A stretch of 64,000 nucleotides of DNA. Origin: Nocardia yamanashiensis NBRC 100130 (GTDB lineage: Bacteria; Actinomycetota; Actinomycetes; Mycobacteriales; Mycobacteriaceae). Every line of letters starts with the position of its first letter. Within the stretch, counting starts at the first letter, position 1. The translations under genes and the position numbers were made by a program. The stretch covers positions 124,001 to 188,000 of the forward strand of contig NZ_BDCD01000023.1 in assembly GCF_001613325.1 (NCBI RefSeq). The letters are read 5' to 3'. The notes below the pieces were generated by a model. The model was not told the DNA's origin, made no database searches, and saw only the letters and a program-made list of their open reading frames with translations. Shown in pieces: positions 27,181 through 37,233 of the stretch.

Positions 27181-27465
27181 TCAGCTGCCCCCACCGCAAC
27201 CGCCGCCTCCACCGCCCCCGCCACCGCAACCCCCACCGCCGCAGCCACTGCCGCCACCGCAGCCGTGACCGTGACCGCCGTGGCCACCGCCCCCACCGCA
27301 ACCACTCCCCCCGCCGCACCCGTCGCCGCCTCCGCCGCCCCCGGTCGACGCCCCGCCGATCCCCCAGCGCCGGTTCCACCGCCGCCGGTCCCGCCGGTCC
27401 AGCCAGACGATCCAGCCGATGATGCCCGCGATGATCAGCACCCCGATAATGATCGAAACAGCCAT
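27181..27465 (-). CDS. Single-span membrane protein with Gly/Cys/His-rich tail
   Basis: The 94-residue protein has one membrane helix (MAVSIIIGVLIIAGIIGWIV), a basic stretch (RRDRRRWNRRWG) and about 45 residues of almost only Gly with regularly placed Cys, His and Ser (GCGGGSGCGGGGG-type units). The Cys/His spacing could bind metal or cross-link, which is a guess. The tail DNA is low-complexity (27184-27345). GGAGGAG precedes ATG 27465. Positive residues after the helix place the tail in the cytoplasm if the positive-inside rule holds. Confidence 0.78.
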   Translation of the reverse strand: MAVSIIIGVLIIAGIIGWIVWLDRRDRRRWNRRWGIGGASTGGGGGGDGCGGGSGCGGGGGHGGHGHGCGGGSGCGGGGCGGGGGGGGGCGGGS

Positions 27466-27634
27466 CGATTTTCTCCTCCCCGAGCGAGTTCCGATGGCGG
27501 CGTCCTCCACACCACCATCGAAACTTTCGATGCGATAGCCAAAAAGCTACGGCGCTCGATTCGCTCCCGACAGCCCCTTGAATTCGGGTATGCCGGTGAG
27601 GATTCAGGGATATGACCGATGGGTACGCGTCAAT

Positions 27635-29401
27635 TTATGTGAGTTTCACCCGCGCCGCGAAGAACCGCGCCACGGCCGGCGCGAAACGGTTGAATCGGTA
27701 TTGCAGCCAGGCTTCCGGCGTCACCGGCACCACATCGCGTCCCTGTTCGACGGCCTTGACGATCTGCGCCGCCACCTTCTCCGGACCGTAGCGTCGCGCG
27801 GCGTACAGCTTGTCGAACTTCTGCTGCTTGGCGGCTTCCTCATCGGCGGAAACACCCGAGAAACGGGTGGTGGCAACGATATTGGTGTGCACGATGCCGG
27901 GGCAGATGGTGTGCACGCCGATGCCCTGGGCGGCCAGTTCGGCGCGCAGGCAGTCGGAGAACATGAACACCGCCGACTTGGAGGTGGAGTAGGCGGCGAA
28001 TCCGCGCTGCGGCGTATAGGCGGCCATGGAGGACAGGTTGACGATATTGCCGCCCAGTCCGCGTTCGGCCATTGCCTTTCCGAAAGCACGGCAGCCATTG
28101 ATCACGCCGTGCAGATTGATATTGAGCACGCGATCGAATTCCGCTGCGGGCGTGTCGAAGAAATCGCCCGCCGCGCCCACGCCCGCATTGTTGATGAGAA
28201 TGTCCGGAACACCGTGCGCGGCGATCACCGTGGCGGCGTGTTCGTTCACCGCCGCCTCGGCGGACACGTCCAGCTGGTAGGCGTGCGCCGTGCCGCCTTC
28301 GCGCGCAATGAGTTCCGCGGTCTCCTTGGCCGAGTCCAGGTTGATGTCCGACAGCACCACCTCGGCGCCCTGGCGCGCGAAGGCCAGCGCGGTCTCGCGC
28401 CCGATGCCGCTGCCGCCGCCGGTGATGACCAGCAGCTGGTTCTCGAAGGTCCGCTGCTCCCGCCCGACCTCGGCGCGCAGCAGCGTGCGCGAGGTCTCGC
28501 CCGTGCGCAGCGAGTCGATGAGCTCGATGGTGGAGGTGGCCAGCAGTTCCGGATGCGAGAACGGCAGCCAGTGCCCGCCGCCGACCTCACGCCGGTACAG
28601 GTTGGGGGCGTACTCCTGGGTGTCGCGGTACCCGGCCGGCCGCACCGCCACATCCCGGCGCGCGATGATCAGCTGCACCGGCACCTCGGTGCGGCGCTCG
28701 CGCGGCCCGGCCATGCGCGGCAGGATGTTCGCGCGGTAGATGCGCATGCCGTCGAAGAAGTCGCGCCGGAACTCCGGCCCGAATTTGATGTTCGCCGGGG
28801 AGGTCTCGTTCATCAGACCGACGAACCGAGACCACATCTTCTCGGTGGCGAGCGGCTTGAGCACCACGCGCGGCAGGCCCGGCGTCATGAACAGCCCGGT
28901 GTAGGCCGAGGACAGCAGCTGGGTGAACGGCCCCCAGAGCTTGCCCTTGGCCAGATCCCCGCGCGCCCACGCGCCCAGGTGATCCAGGTTCGGCCCGGAC
29001 ACCGAAGTGAAGGAGGCGACGCGGTCGGCGGCCTGCGGTTCGCACACGGCCTCCCACATCTCCACCGAACCCCAGTCGTGCGCCAGGATGTGCACCGGCT
29101 TGCCGGGGCTCACCGCGTCGGCGACGGCGAAGAAGTCGGCCGCGAAATGCTCGAGCCGGTAGTCCTCGGTGCGCGCGGTGCGGGTGGAGCGCCCGTGCCC
29201 GCGAGTGTCGTAGGTGACCACGTGGAAGCGGTCGGCCAGCAACGGCACCACCCGATCCCACAGGTGGTTGTCGTCCGGCCAACCGTGCACCAGCACAATG
29301 GTTTCCGCCGACGGCTCGCCGTATTCGTAGACGGCGAGGTCGAATTCGCCGCTGCGCACGCGGCGCTCGGACGCCGGGATGATGGTCGATTGATCGGTCA
29401 C
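27635..29401 (-). CDS. Epoxide hydrolase-like/SDR fusion (EphD-like)
   Basis: The 588-residue protein joins an alpha/beta hydrolase (about 15-295) to a short-chain dehydrogenase (about 310-575), the layout of M. tuberculosis EphD (592 residues). The hydrolase has LVHGWPDD, the nucleophile region LAHDWGS with Asp in place of Ser (typical of epoxide hydrolases), and a late His in GGGHWLPF. The SDR has ITGGGSGIGRE, NNAGVG and the Ser...YSTSK catalytic set. GTG 29401 follows AGGAG. It is the last gene of an operon with a ferredoxin reductase (23 bp upstream) and a metal-dependent hydrolase. A lipid- or xenobiotic-modifying role is inferred. Confidence 0.93.
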   Translation of the reverse strand: MTDQSTIIPASERRVRSGEFDLAVYEYGEPSAETIVLVHGWPDDNHLWDRVVPLLADRFHVVTYDTRGHGRSTRTARTEDYRLEHFAADFFAVADAVSPGKPVHILAHDWGSVEMWEAVCEPQAADRVASFTSVSGPNLDHLGAWARGDLAKGKLWGPFTQLLSSAYTGLFMTPGLPRVVLKPLATEKMWSRFVGLMNETSPANIKFGPEFRRDFFDGMRIYRANILPRMAGPRERRTEVPVQLIIARRDVAVRPAGYRDTQEYAPNLYRREVGGGHWLPFSHPELLATSTIELIDSLRTGETSRTLLRAEVGREQRTFENQLLVITGGGSGIGRETALAFARQGAEVVLSDINLDSAKETAELIAREGGTAHAYQLDVSAEAAVNEHAATVIAAHGVPDILINNAGVGAAGDFFDTPAAEFDRVLNINLHGVINGCRAFGKAMAERGLGGNIVNLSSMAAYTPQRGFAAYSTSKSAVFMFSDCLRAELAAQGIGVHTICPGIVHTNIVATTRFSGVSADEEAAKQQKFDKLYAARRYGPEKVAAQIVKAVEQGRDVVPVTPEAWLQYRFNRFAPAVARFFAARVKLT

Positions 29402-29424
29402 GATCTTCTCCTGGGAGACGGGTG

Positions 29425-30534
29425 CTAGAGGTCCAGCACCAGACGGTCCCCGTCGCAACGGGATACACAGATGAGCATGTCGCCGGCGGCCCGCTCGTCG
29501 GCGGTGAGCACGGTGTCACGATGGTCGACGGAGCCTTCCAGCACCCGCACCACGCAGGTGCGGCAGAAGCCCTGCCGGCACGAATACGCGCTGTCCGGAC
29601 GGACTTTCAGCACTTCCTCCAGCACCGATTTGTCGGCCGGGACGTCGACGGTCTCGCCGCCCCGGGCCAGTTCCACGGCGAAGGCGGTGCCGTTCACCAC
29701 CGGCGGCGGTGAGAAGCGCTCGGAATACATTTCCACGCCCGGCATGTCGCGCACGGCGTCGGCGATGACCTGGGTCATCACCACCGGACCGCAGCAGTAC
29801 ACGGAGGTGTCGGGGCCGACGCCGGGCAGCAGCGCGGCCGCGTCGGGGATGCCGTGCTCGTCGTCGGTGCGCACGGTGACGCGGTCGCCGAAGCTCTCCA
29901 CCTCGGACAGGAACGGGATGGTGTCGCGGGATCGCCCGGCGTACACCATGGTCCATTCCACGCCGAGCCGATCGGCCATCCGCAGCATAGGCAGGATCGG
30001 GGTGATGCCGATGCCGCCCGCCACGAAATGGATACGCGCGGCGGAGGATCCGTACCCGGGCAGCACGAACGGGAAGGCATTGCGCGGTCCGCGCACGGTC
30101 AGCGCCGTGCCGATCCTCAGCTCGTCGTGCACTTCGAGCGAACCGCCGTTGCCGTCCGGAATGCGCCGCACCGCAACGCGATACGCGTGCCGGTCGGCGG
30201 GATCCCCGCACAGCGAGTACTGCCGCACCTTGCCCGAGGGCAGTTCCAGGTCCAGGTGCGCGCCGGGCCGCCATTCCGGCAGCTTGCGCCCGTCGGGCGC
30301 GGTCATCAGCAGGCTGATCACATCGGTGTCGTGTGCTTCCACCCGGCGTTCCACCACGACCAGCGGCGTGCGCCGATCGTCTACCCGCCCGACCGGCGCC
30401 TTCCGGTTGACCAGAGTGGTCCAGCGCAAACGGGTTTCGGCGATGCGGTCCAGCACCCGGGTGGTGCGGTCCGGCCGGTTCTTGCCGTACAGGTCTTCCG
30501 GCGGCGTTGCCGGAATCGGACGGTTTGCGCTCAC
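29425..30534 (-). CDS. Ferredoxin-linked oxidoreductase (PDR type)
   Basis: The 369-residue protein has the phthalate-dioxygenase-reductase order: an N-terminal extension, an FMN/FAD barrel with RQYSLCGDP (about 140), an NAD domain with FVAGGIGITPILPM (about 197), and a C-terminal plant-type [2Fe-2S] domain with CRQGFCRTC and a further Cys in LICVSRC. It passes electrons from NAD(P)H to an oxygenase. GTG 30534 overlaps the upstream stop by 4 bp (GTGA), so it is translationally coupled to the metal-dependent hydrolase gene, which may be its partner. Confidence 0.92.
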   Translation of the reverse strand: MSANRPIPATPPEDLYGKNRPDRTTRVLDRIAETRLRWTTLVNRKAPVGRVDDRRTPLVVVERRVEAHDTDVISLLMTAPDGRKLPEWRPGAHLDLELPSGKVRQYSLCGDPADRHAYRVAVRRIPDGNGGSLEVHDELRIGTALTVRGPRNAFPFVLPGYGSSAARIHFVAGGIGITPILPMLRMADRLGVEWTMVYAGRSRDTIPFLSEVESFGDRVTVRTDDEHGIPDAAALLPGVGPDTSVYCCGPVVMTQVIADAVRDMPGVEMYSERFSPPPVVNGTAFAVELARGGETVDVPADKSVLEEVLKVRPDSAYSCRQGFCRTCVVRVLEGSVDHRDTVLTADERAAGDMLICVSRCDGDRLVLDL

Positions 30535-31436
30535 GAGGCCATCATTCGGGCGGCCGGGGACTGCGCCAGGTACGCGATGGCCTGGGCGCTGGAACCCACC
30601 GGTTCCGGGGTGTAGGCGGGCTTGAACACGGTGAGCGCGCTCCACAGCAGCGACGGGATGCCGGGCAGCGCGCCGCGCCACATGGCGGCGAAGATGCGCA
30701 GCACCAGCATCGGGTAGCGGTGGTTGGGCAGGTTCGGGTCCTGGTGCGCCAGGTATTTGGTCCCGCGCAGCAGCAGCGCGACGAAGATCGGGAACACGAT
30801 CAGCATGAGCGCGCACCGGCGCACGTAGCCGACCTCGAAGTATTCGGCGACATCGTGCGCGACCATGCGATGCTCGACCTCTTCGGCCCCGTGCCAGCGG
30901 AACAGGTCCAGCATCTGCGGGTCGGTGTCGAACCGCTCCAGGTCGGCATTGAGCACCCAGTCGCCCATGAAGGCGAAGAAATGTTCCAGGGTGGCGATGA
31001 AGCCCAGGCGTTCGACCAGGTGCTGCTGGCGGGCGGCGTCGGTGGCGAATTCGCGCGGGCCCAGCGTCTTGCGGAAGATGTATTCGGTCTGCCGCACATA
31101 CGGTTCCACGTCGATGCCGTGGGCAACCAGGACCTCTTCCAGTGCGCCGTGGTGGCTTTCGGCGTGCATGGATTCCTGGCCGATGAAGCCGATCATGGCC
31201 TCGCGCAGCTTCTCGTCCTTGACCAGTTCGAGGGCTTCGCCGAAAGTCACCAGGAACATGCGCTCGCCTTCGGGCAGCAGCATGCTCAGCGAATTGAGCA
31301 CGTGCGCGGCGATCGGCTCGTCCTTCATCCAGACCGGTTCGGTCTTGGACCAGTCGAACCGCACGTTACGCGCCTGCAGGGCCACTTCACCGGGTTCGGT
31401 CACCACGCGGCGGCCCAGCTTCGGAAGTAGCTTCAT
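30531..31436 (-). CDS. PF10118-type metal-dependent hydrolase
   Basis: The 301-residue protein carries conserved acidic/His pairs in an all-helical fold: GFIGQESMHAESHHG (about 87-101), EHFFAFMGDWV (about 153) and WHGAEEVEHRMVAHDV (about 180-195). Their EH/ExxH spacing resembles diiron proteins, so an oxygenase role beside a ferredoxin reductase is attractive; databases name the family a predicted metal-dependent hydrolase. ATG 31436 follows AGGAG. It is the first gene of the operon. Confidence 0.87.
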   Translation of the reverse strand: MKLLPKLGRRVVTEPGEVALQARNVRFDWSKTEPVWMKDEPIAAHVLNSLSMLLPEGERMFLVTFGEALELVKDEKLREAMIGFIGQESMHAESHHGALEEVLVAHGIDVEPYVRQTEYIFRKTLGPREFATDAARQQHLVERLGFIATLEHFFAFMGDWVLNADLERFDTDPQMLDLFRWHGAEEVEHRMVAHDVAEYFEVGYVRRCALMLIVFPIFVALLLRGTKYLAHQDPNLPNHRYPMLVLRIFAAMWRGALPGIPSLLWSALTVFKPAYTPEPVGSSAQAIAYLAQSPAARMMAS

Positions 31437-31574
31437 CGATACTCCTGGTTTCGTCGTCCGAGGGTTGTGCGCCATCGCACAGCCAACGCATTACTTCGTG
31501 ACTGTAGCAATATTCTACCCGTACATGAAACCAGGAGTTACACCTAGATTTGCGGGTCTGACCGTGCTATCGGG

Positions 31575-33527
<1,953 letters not shown>

Positions 33528-33648
33528 AAATTCCTCCCCGGAACCCGTTGGCACGGTCTCCCGAAATGTCGGCGATGTCGTGGTCAATCTACTCACGACA
33601 CACCGACGGGAGACTCAGCCCTGACCGCGAGTCTCGGTGGCCGCCGTG

Positions 33649-34407
33649 CTAGCCGACGTACCCCGCGACCGCCCCCGCGATGGCCTCGGCCAAACGCGCA
33701 CGGCCGTCGGCGGATTCGAGCACCGCGATATCGCCCGGATCGCGCATGTTGCCGCATTCCACCAGCGCGGTGGGCCGGTCGGAATGGTTCAGTCCGGCCA
33801 GGTCCGAGCGCGGGTTCAGGCCGTCGGAGCCGATATAGGTGGAAGTCTGGAATCCGGAGCGCACCAGGCTGTCCCGGAGCGCGGTGGCCAGCCGCTGCGA
33901 CGGCTCGCCCTGCGCCTGGTTCAGCGGCGGGGAGGAGTGCGCGACGTGGAAGCCGTGCGCGCCGGCGGGAGCGCCGTCGGCGTGGATGGACACCACGGCC
34001 GCCGCCCCGGTCCGATTGCCCAGGGTGCCGCGTTCGTCCACGCACGGCCCGGCCCCGGAGTCGCGCGACATGATCACCTGATAGCCGCGCGCGGTGAGCA
34101 GATCCCGCACCCGCTGCGCCACATCCCAATTGAACTCGTGTTCGGTGTAGCCGTCGTTCGCGGCGGTGCCGGTGGTGTTGCAGGCCTTGGTGCCGCCGCG
34201 GCCGTCGGACACCTGGGAGTTGATCACTTCCGGATGCGCCGCGCCGCCGCCGTTGTGCCCGGGATCGAGCACGATGGTCCGGCCCGCGATCGGAAACAGC
34301 GGCGCCGCCGGGAATTTCGCCACCGGCGCGGCCGTGACCTGTGCACTTCCCCCGATCAGCAGAGCACCGCAGACCGCCGCCATCAGTTTCCACCGTCGCT
34401 GTCGCAC
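33649..34407 (-). CDS. N-acetylmuramoyl-L-alanine amidase, Ami1/Rv3717-like
   Basis: The 252-residue exported amidase_3 enzyme has a signal peptide (about 1-27) and the Zn site His in LDPGHNGG, Glu in YTEHEFNWD, His in VVSIHADG and the catalytic Glu in ALVECGNM. The double-loop insertion around TKACNTTGT is typical of mycobacterial Rv3717, which cuts the amide between MurNAc and the stem peptide. GTG 34407 is used for lack of a better start. It acts in the cell wall. It lies between the APC and MarR genes, with its own promoter. Confidence 0.92.
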   Translation of the reverse strand: MRQRRWKLMAAVCGALLIGGSAQVTAAPVAKFPAAPLFPIAGRTIVLDPGHNGGGAAHPEVINSQVSDGRGGTKACNTTGTAANDGYTEHEFNWDVAQRVRDLLTARGYQVIMSRDSGAGPCVDERGTLGNRTGAAAVVSIHADGAPAGAHGFHVAHSSPPLNQAQGEPSQRLATALRDSLVRSGFQTSTYIGSDGLNPRSDLAGLNHSDRPTALVECGNMRDPGDIAVLESADGRARLAEAIAGAVAGYVG

Positions 34408-34463
34408 GGGCCCTACCCTACGACCCGCCGCAACCCCCTGGCGAGCGTCGCGGTGGGGTCCGG

Positions 34464-34883
34464 TCAGTGTTCGAGCTTGCGCAGCAGGTCACGTAGGGTG
34501 CGCAGGTCGGCGGCCGGGAGGTCGAGGAGCGGGCGCGGCGCGGGGTCGGGGGTGGCGCGGGCCTCGGCGTAGACCCGGCGGCCCTCCTCGGTGAGCGAGA
34601 CCAGTTTGCTGCGCCGGTTCGCCGGATCGATCTCGCGCAGCACCAGCCCGCGTTCCTCGAGATCGTTGACCACGACGGTGGTGGCGGGGGCGTCCATGGC
34701 GGCGGCGTGCGCGAGCTCCTTGACCGTGAGCGGTCCGGGCAGCAGCCGCTTGAGCACTCGAATCCGGCTGAACGGCATACCCGTTCGCTCCACCACGGCC
34801 CGTTTGTAGCCGTCGCGGGAGTCCATCACCAGATGGGTGAGCAGGTCCCAGACCTCGTCGGGGGTGGGCGTGTCAGCCGGCAT
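34464..34883 (-). CDS. MarR family regulator
   Basis: The 139-residue protein has the winged-helix order of MarR proteins: LTVKELAHAAAMDAPATTVV, then VNDLEERGLVLREIDPANRR and the wing SKLVSLTEEG. It starts at ATG 34883, 11 bp inside the end of the upstream MFS gene, so the two are translated together. It probably represses this exporter operon and releases it when a toxic ligand binds. Perfect direct repeats at the MFS start are the natural operator candidates. Confidence 0.9.
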   Translation of the reverse strand: MPADTPTPDEVWDLLTHLVMDSRDGYKRAVVERTGMPFSRIRVLKRLLPGPLTVKELAHAAAMDAPATTVVVNDLEERGLVLREIDPANRRSKLVSLTEEGRRVYAEARATPDPAPRPLLDLPAADLRTLRDLLRKLEH

Positions 34884-36249
34884 GGGTGGGGACTTTCTGT
34901 TCGAGCAGTGGTGCGACACGGTCTCGGGAACGGTACGCCCACGGGGTGCTGGCGGCGACTCCGAGCGCGAGCACGGCGACGGTCAGCGCGCTGATGGTCC
35001 ACCACAAACCAGCCCCGGAGAGCGCACCGCACAGGGCGACGCCGAGACTCACGCCGACCTGGCGGCTGGTGGAGGCGACCGCGGCCGCCGCGCCCGCGCG
35101 ATCCAGGGGCATACCGCTCACGGCGGAGGTGGTGATGGGCGCGTTGACCATGCCGAATCCGATGCCGAACACGGCGAATACGACGATCAGCTGCCAGACG
35201 GGAGTGTCCGGGCGCAGCCGGGTCAGGCCGATCGCGGCGATGGTCATGAGCAGCCCGGACGCCACCAGCGAGGGCCGGGTGCCGTAGCGGCCCACCAGCC
35301 GCCCGGAGAGGGGCGAGAAGATCAGCATGCCGATCGCCATGGGCAGGTACAGCAGTCCGGTGTGCACGGCCGAGAAGTGCCGTATCCCTTGCAGATACAG
35401 CGACATGTCGAACAGGAACGCGCCCAGCGCCGCGAAGGCGGCGACCGCGATCAGGGTGGCGGAGGCGAAGGGGAAGCTGCGGAAGAAGCGCAGATCGATG
35501 AACGGCGAGCGGTGCCGCGCCTCGTGCCACACGAAGCCGAGCAGTGCGACGGCGGCGACCGCGAAGAACAGCGGCTTGCCCTCGATGAGACCGAACACCA
35601 GCGTGAACAGGGTGAGCATGGCCAGCACCTGGCCGTTCGGGTCCATGCCGCGCGGGTTGGCCGACTTCGATTCCGGCACATACAAAGTGGTGAGGACGAA
35701 GGCGACGGCCACGATGGGCAGGTTGATCCAGAACACCGACTGCCAGCCCAGGGCGTCGATGAGCCCGCCGCCGACCAGCGGGCCGAGCGCGGTCGAGATG
35801 CCGACCACCGCACCCCAGATGCCGACGGCGCGAGCGCGTTCCACCCTGCCGGTGAACACCGTGGTGATGATCGACATGGCCACCGGGTTCAGCATGGAAC
35901 CGCCGATGGCCTGCACGAACCGCGCCCCGATCAGGATTTCGATGCTGGGCGCGAGGCTGCACAGCAGCGAGCCGACGGCGAAGGTGAGCAGGCCGATGCG
36001 GAAGACGCGGCGGCGGCCGAAGCGGTCGGCGAGCGCGCCGGAGAGCATGAGCAGGCTCGCCAGGGTGAGGGTGTAGACGTCGACGATCCATTGCAGGCGC
36101 GACAGCGGCGCACCGAGATCGGACTGGATGGTGGGGATGGCGACATTGACGATGGTGGCGTCCATGGACGAGATCAGCAGGCTCATACAGCAGGTGATCA
36201 GGACGATCGTCTTGCGTCGCGCACTCAACCCTTCGACAGTTGTGGGCAC
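34873..36249 (-). CDS. DHA2-type MFS drug exporter
   Basis: The protein of about 458 residues has 14 hydrophobic segments, motif A as GALADRFGRRRVF and motif C as GISTALGPLVGGGL, and opens with a SSMDATIVNVAIPTI block, all typical of EmrB/QacA-like exporters that expel drugs by proton antiport. The start is uncertain: GTG 36249 is chosen (MPTTVEGLSARR), and TTG 36270 would add seven residues but run across the direct-repeat operator. No Shine-Dalgarno is present, so leaderless translation is likely. The gene is followed by marR in the same operon. Confidence 0.88.
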   Translation of the reverse strand: MPTTVEGLSARRKTIVLITCCMSLLISSMDATIVNVAIPTIQSDLGAPLSRLQWIVDVYTLTLASLLMLSGALADRFGRRRVFRIGLLTFAVGSLLCSLAPSIEILIGARFVQAIGGSMLNPVAMSIITTVFTGRVERARAVGIWGAVVGISTALGPLVGGGLIDALGWQSVFWINLPIVAVAFVLTTLYVPESKSANPRGMDPNGQVLAMLTLFTLVFGLIEGKPLFFAVAAVALLGFVWHEARHRSPFIDLRFFRSFPFASATLIAVAAFAALGAFLFDMSLYLQGIRHFSAVHTGLLYLPMAIGMLIFSPLSGRLVGRYGTRPSLVASGLLMTIAAIGLTRLRPDTPVWQLIVVFAVFGIGFGMVNAPITTSAVSGMPLDRAGAAAAVASTSRQVGVSLGVALCGALSGAGLWWTISALTVAVLALGVAASTPWAYRSRDRVAPLLEQKVPTHAG

Positions 36250-36276
36250 ACAACTATTGTGAGCACACAACTATTG
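36247..36276. promoter_or_regulatory. 13-bp perfect direct repeats at MFS start
   Basis: CACACAACTATTG occurs at 36247-36259 and 36264-36276, a 17-bp period. Each copy holds ACAA-N3-TTG(T), half-symmetric as in MarR operators. On the minus strand AATAGT within each copy may act as -10 for a leaderless start. Confidence 0.5.
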
Positions 36277-36305
36277 CCCCGCAACCCTTCGCGGTGTGCA
36301 GCCCG

Positions 36306-37142
36306 TCACCGCTGCTGCCGCCGCAACTCCGGCGCGAGCAGGCGTTCCAGTTCGGTCCACGGCCAGGCGGATTCGAGGAATTCACCCAGCACCTGGGGCA
36401 CGACCGAGGTGACATCGTCGGTCTGTTCGGCGGCCGTGCCGTAGGTGTGGGCGCTGACGGTGAAGCCGGGACCGAAGGAGGCCGAGGCGACTTCGGGGAT
36501 GCCCTGATCGGCCCAGCCCCATTTGGTGCCGGTGACGCGCGGCAGCCGCGCGGTGCCCCAGTCCTGTTTGGTGCCGTCGGCGGCGGTGTCGCTCGCGGCG
36601 GCCATCCAGCCGAGGATCGGCGAATCCGGATCGTCCCGGAGTTTGGCGGCCAGGAAATCGGCCACATCGGCGGTGCTGGTCGAGGCCGTGCCCCAGCCGC
36701 CGGATCCATGAGTTTCGGTGAGTCCGTACTCTTTCGCCACCGCGTCGATGGCGGCCGGGTATTTGGCGGCCAGGGTGTCGGCGGCGCCGTCGTCGGAGAA
36801 CCGGATCATGCGCTCCCCCAGCTCGCGATCCTGCGCCGCGCCGTCGCCGTGTCGCAGTGCGTAATCCACCACGTACAGCTTGACCACCGACAGCCCGGAC
36901 CGGACCTCGTGCTGGTTCGGCGTTCCCCACTTCAGATCCGGCAGGATCGAGCGCACCGAAATGGCGGTGCGGGACGGCACTTCCACCGTCGGCATGTCCC
37001 GCTGCGGTGCCGGGAAGGGCAGCCCGGGGATCGGCAGGGACGGAATCGGCGGCGGCGCAACGGGTTCCGCCGGCGCCGGCGATCCACCGCACAGTACGCC
37101 ACCGGCCACGATCGTTCCGGCCACCCGCGTCCGCCAGCCCAT
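36306..37142 (-). CDS. Secreted penicillin-binding-like serine hydrolase
   Basis: The 278-residue exported protein has a signal peptide (MGWRTRVAGTIVAGGVLCGG) and a Pro-rich linker, then a class A beta-lactamase-like fold. Candidate catalytic motifs are SxxK as SVVK (in GLSVVKLYV), SDN as SDD (FSDDGAADT) and KTG as TKW (GTKWGWA). All three deviate from the standard residues, so DD-peptidase or lactamase activity is doubtful. Similar inactive-looking proteins are widespread in actinomycetes. ATG 37142 is the clear start. Confidence 0.75.
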   Translation of the reverse strand: MGWRTRVAGTIVAGGVLCGGSPAPAEPVAPPPIPSLPIPGLPFPAPQRDMPTVEVPSRTAISVRSILPDLKWGTPNQHEVRSGLSVVKLYVVDYALRHGDGAAQDRELGERMIRFSDDGAADTLAAKYPAAIDAVAKEYGLTETHGSGGWGTASTSTADVADFLAAKLRDDPDSPILGWMAAASDTAADGTKQDWGTARLPRVTGTKWGWADQGIPEVASASFGPGFTVSAHTYGTAAEQTDDVTSVVPQVLGEFLESAWPWTELERLLAPELRRQQR

Positions 37143-37233
37143 CGCTACCTCCGCGCCAGGCCCCCGCGCGCTCCAGCTTGCCGCGCCGCGCCCCCGGGAT
37201 CGGGGAGCCCGGCGGCGACACGCCGGAGTTCGA

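Noticed and set aside
27184..27345. GC-rich periodic sequence resembling a repeat array
   Set aside because: It is the low-complexity coding tail of the Gly/Cys-rich protein, not a CRISPR or satellite array; there are no distinct spacers.
31504..31518. GTAG-N7-CTAC dyad upstream of the PF10118 operon
   Set aside because: Arms of only 4 bp are expected by chance in any promoter region, so no operator is claimed.
33528..33648. c-di-AMP (ydaO-type) riboswitch before the KimA-like APC gene
   Set aside because: The 121-bp leader is too short and lacks the conserved core. The gene has an ordinary strong Shine-Dalgarno.
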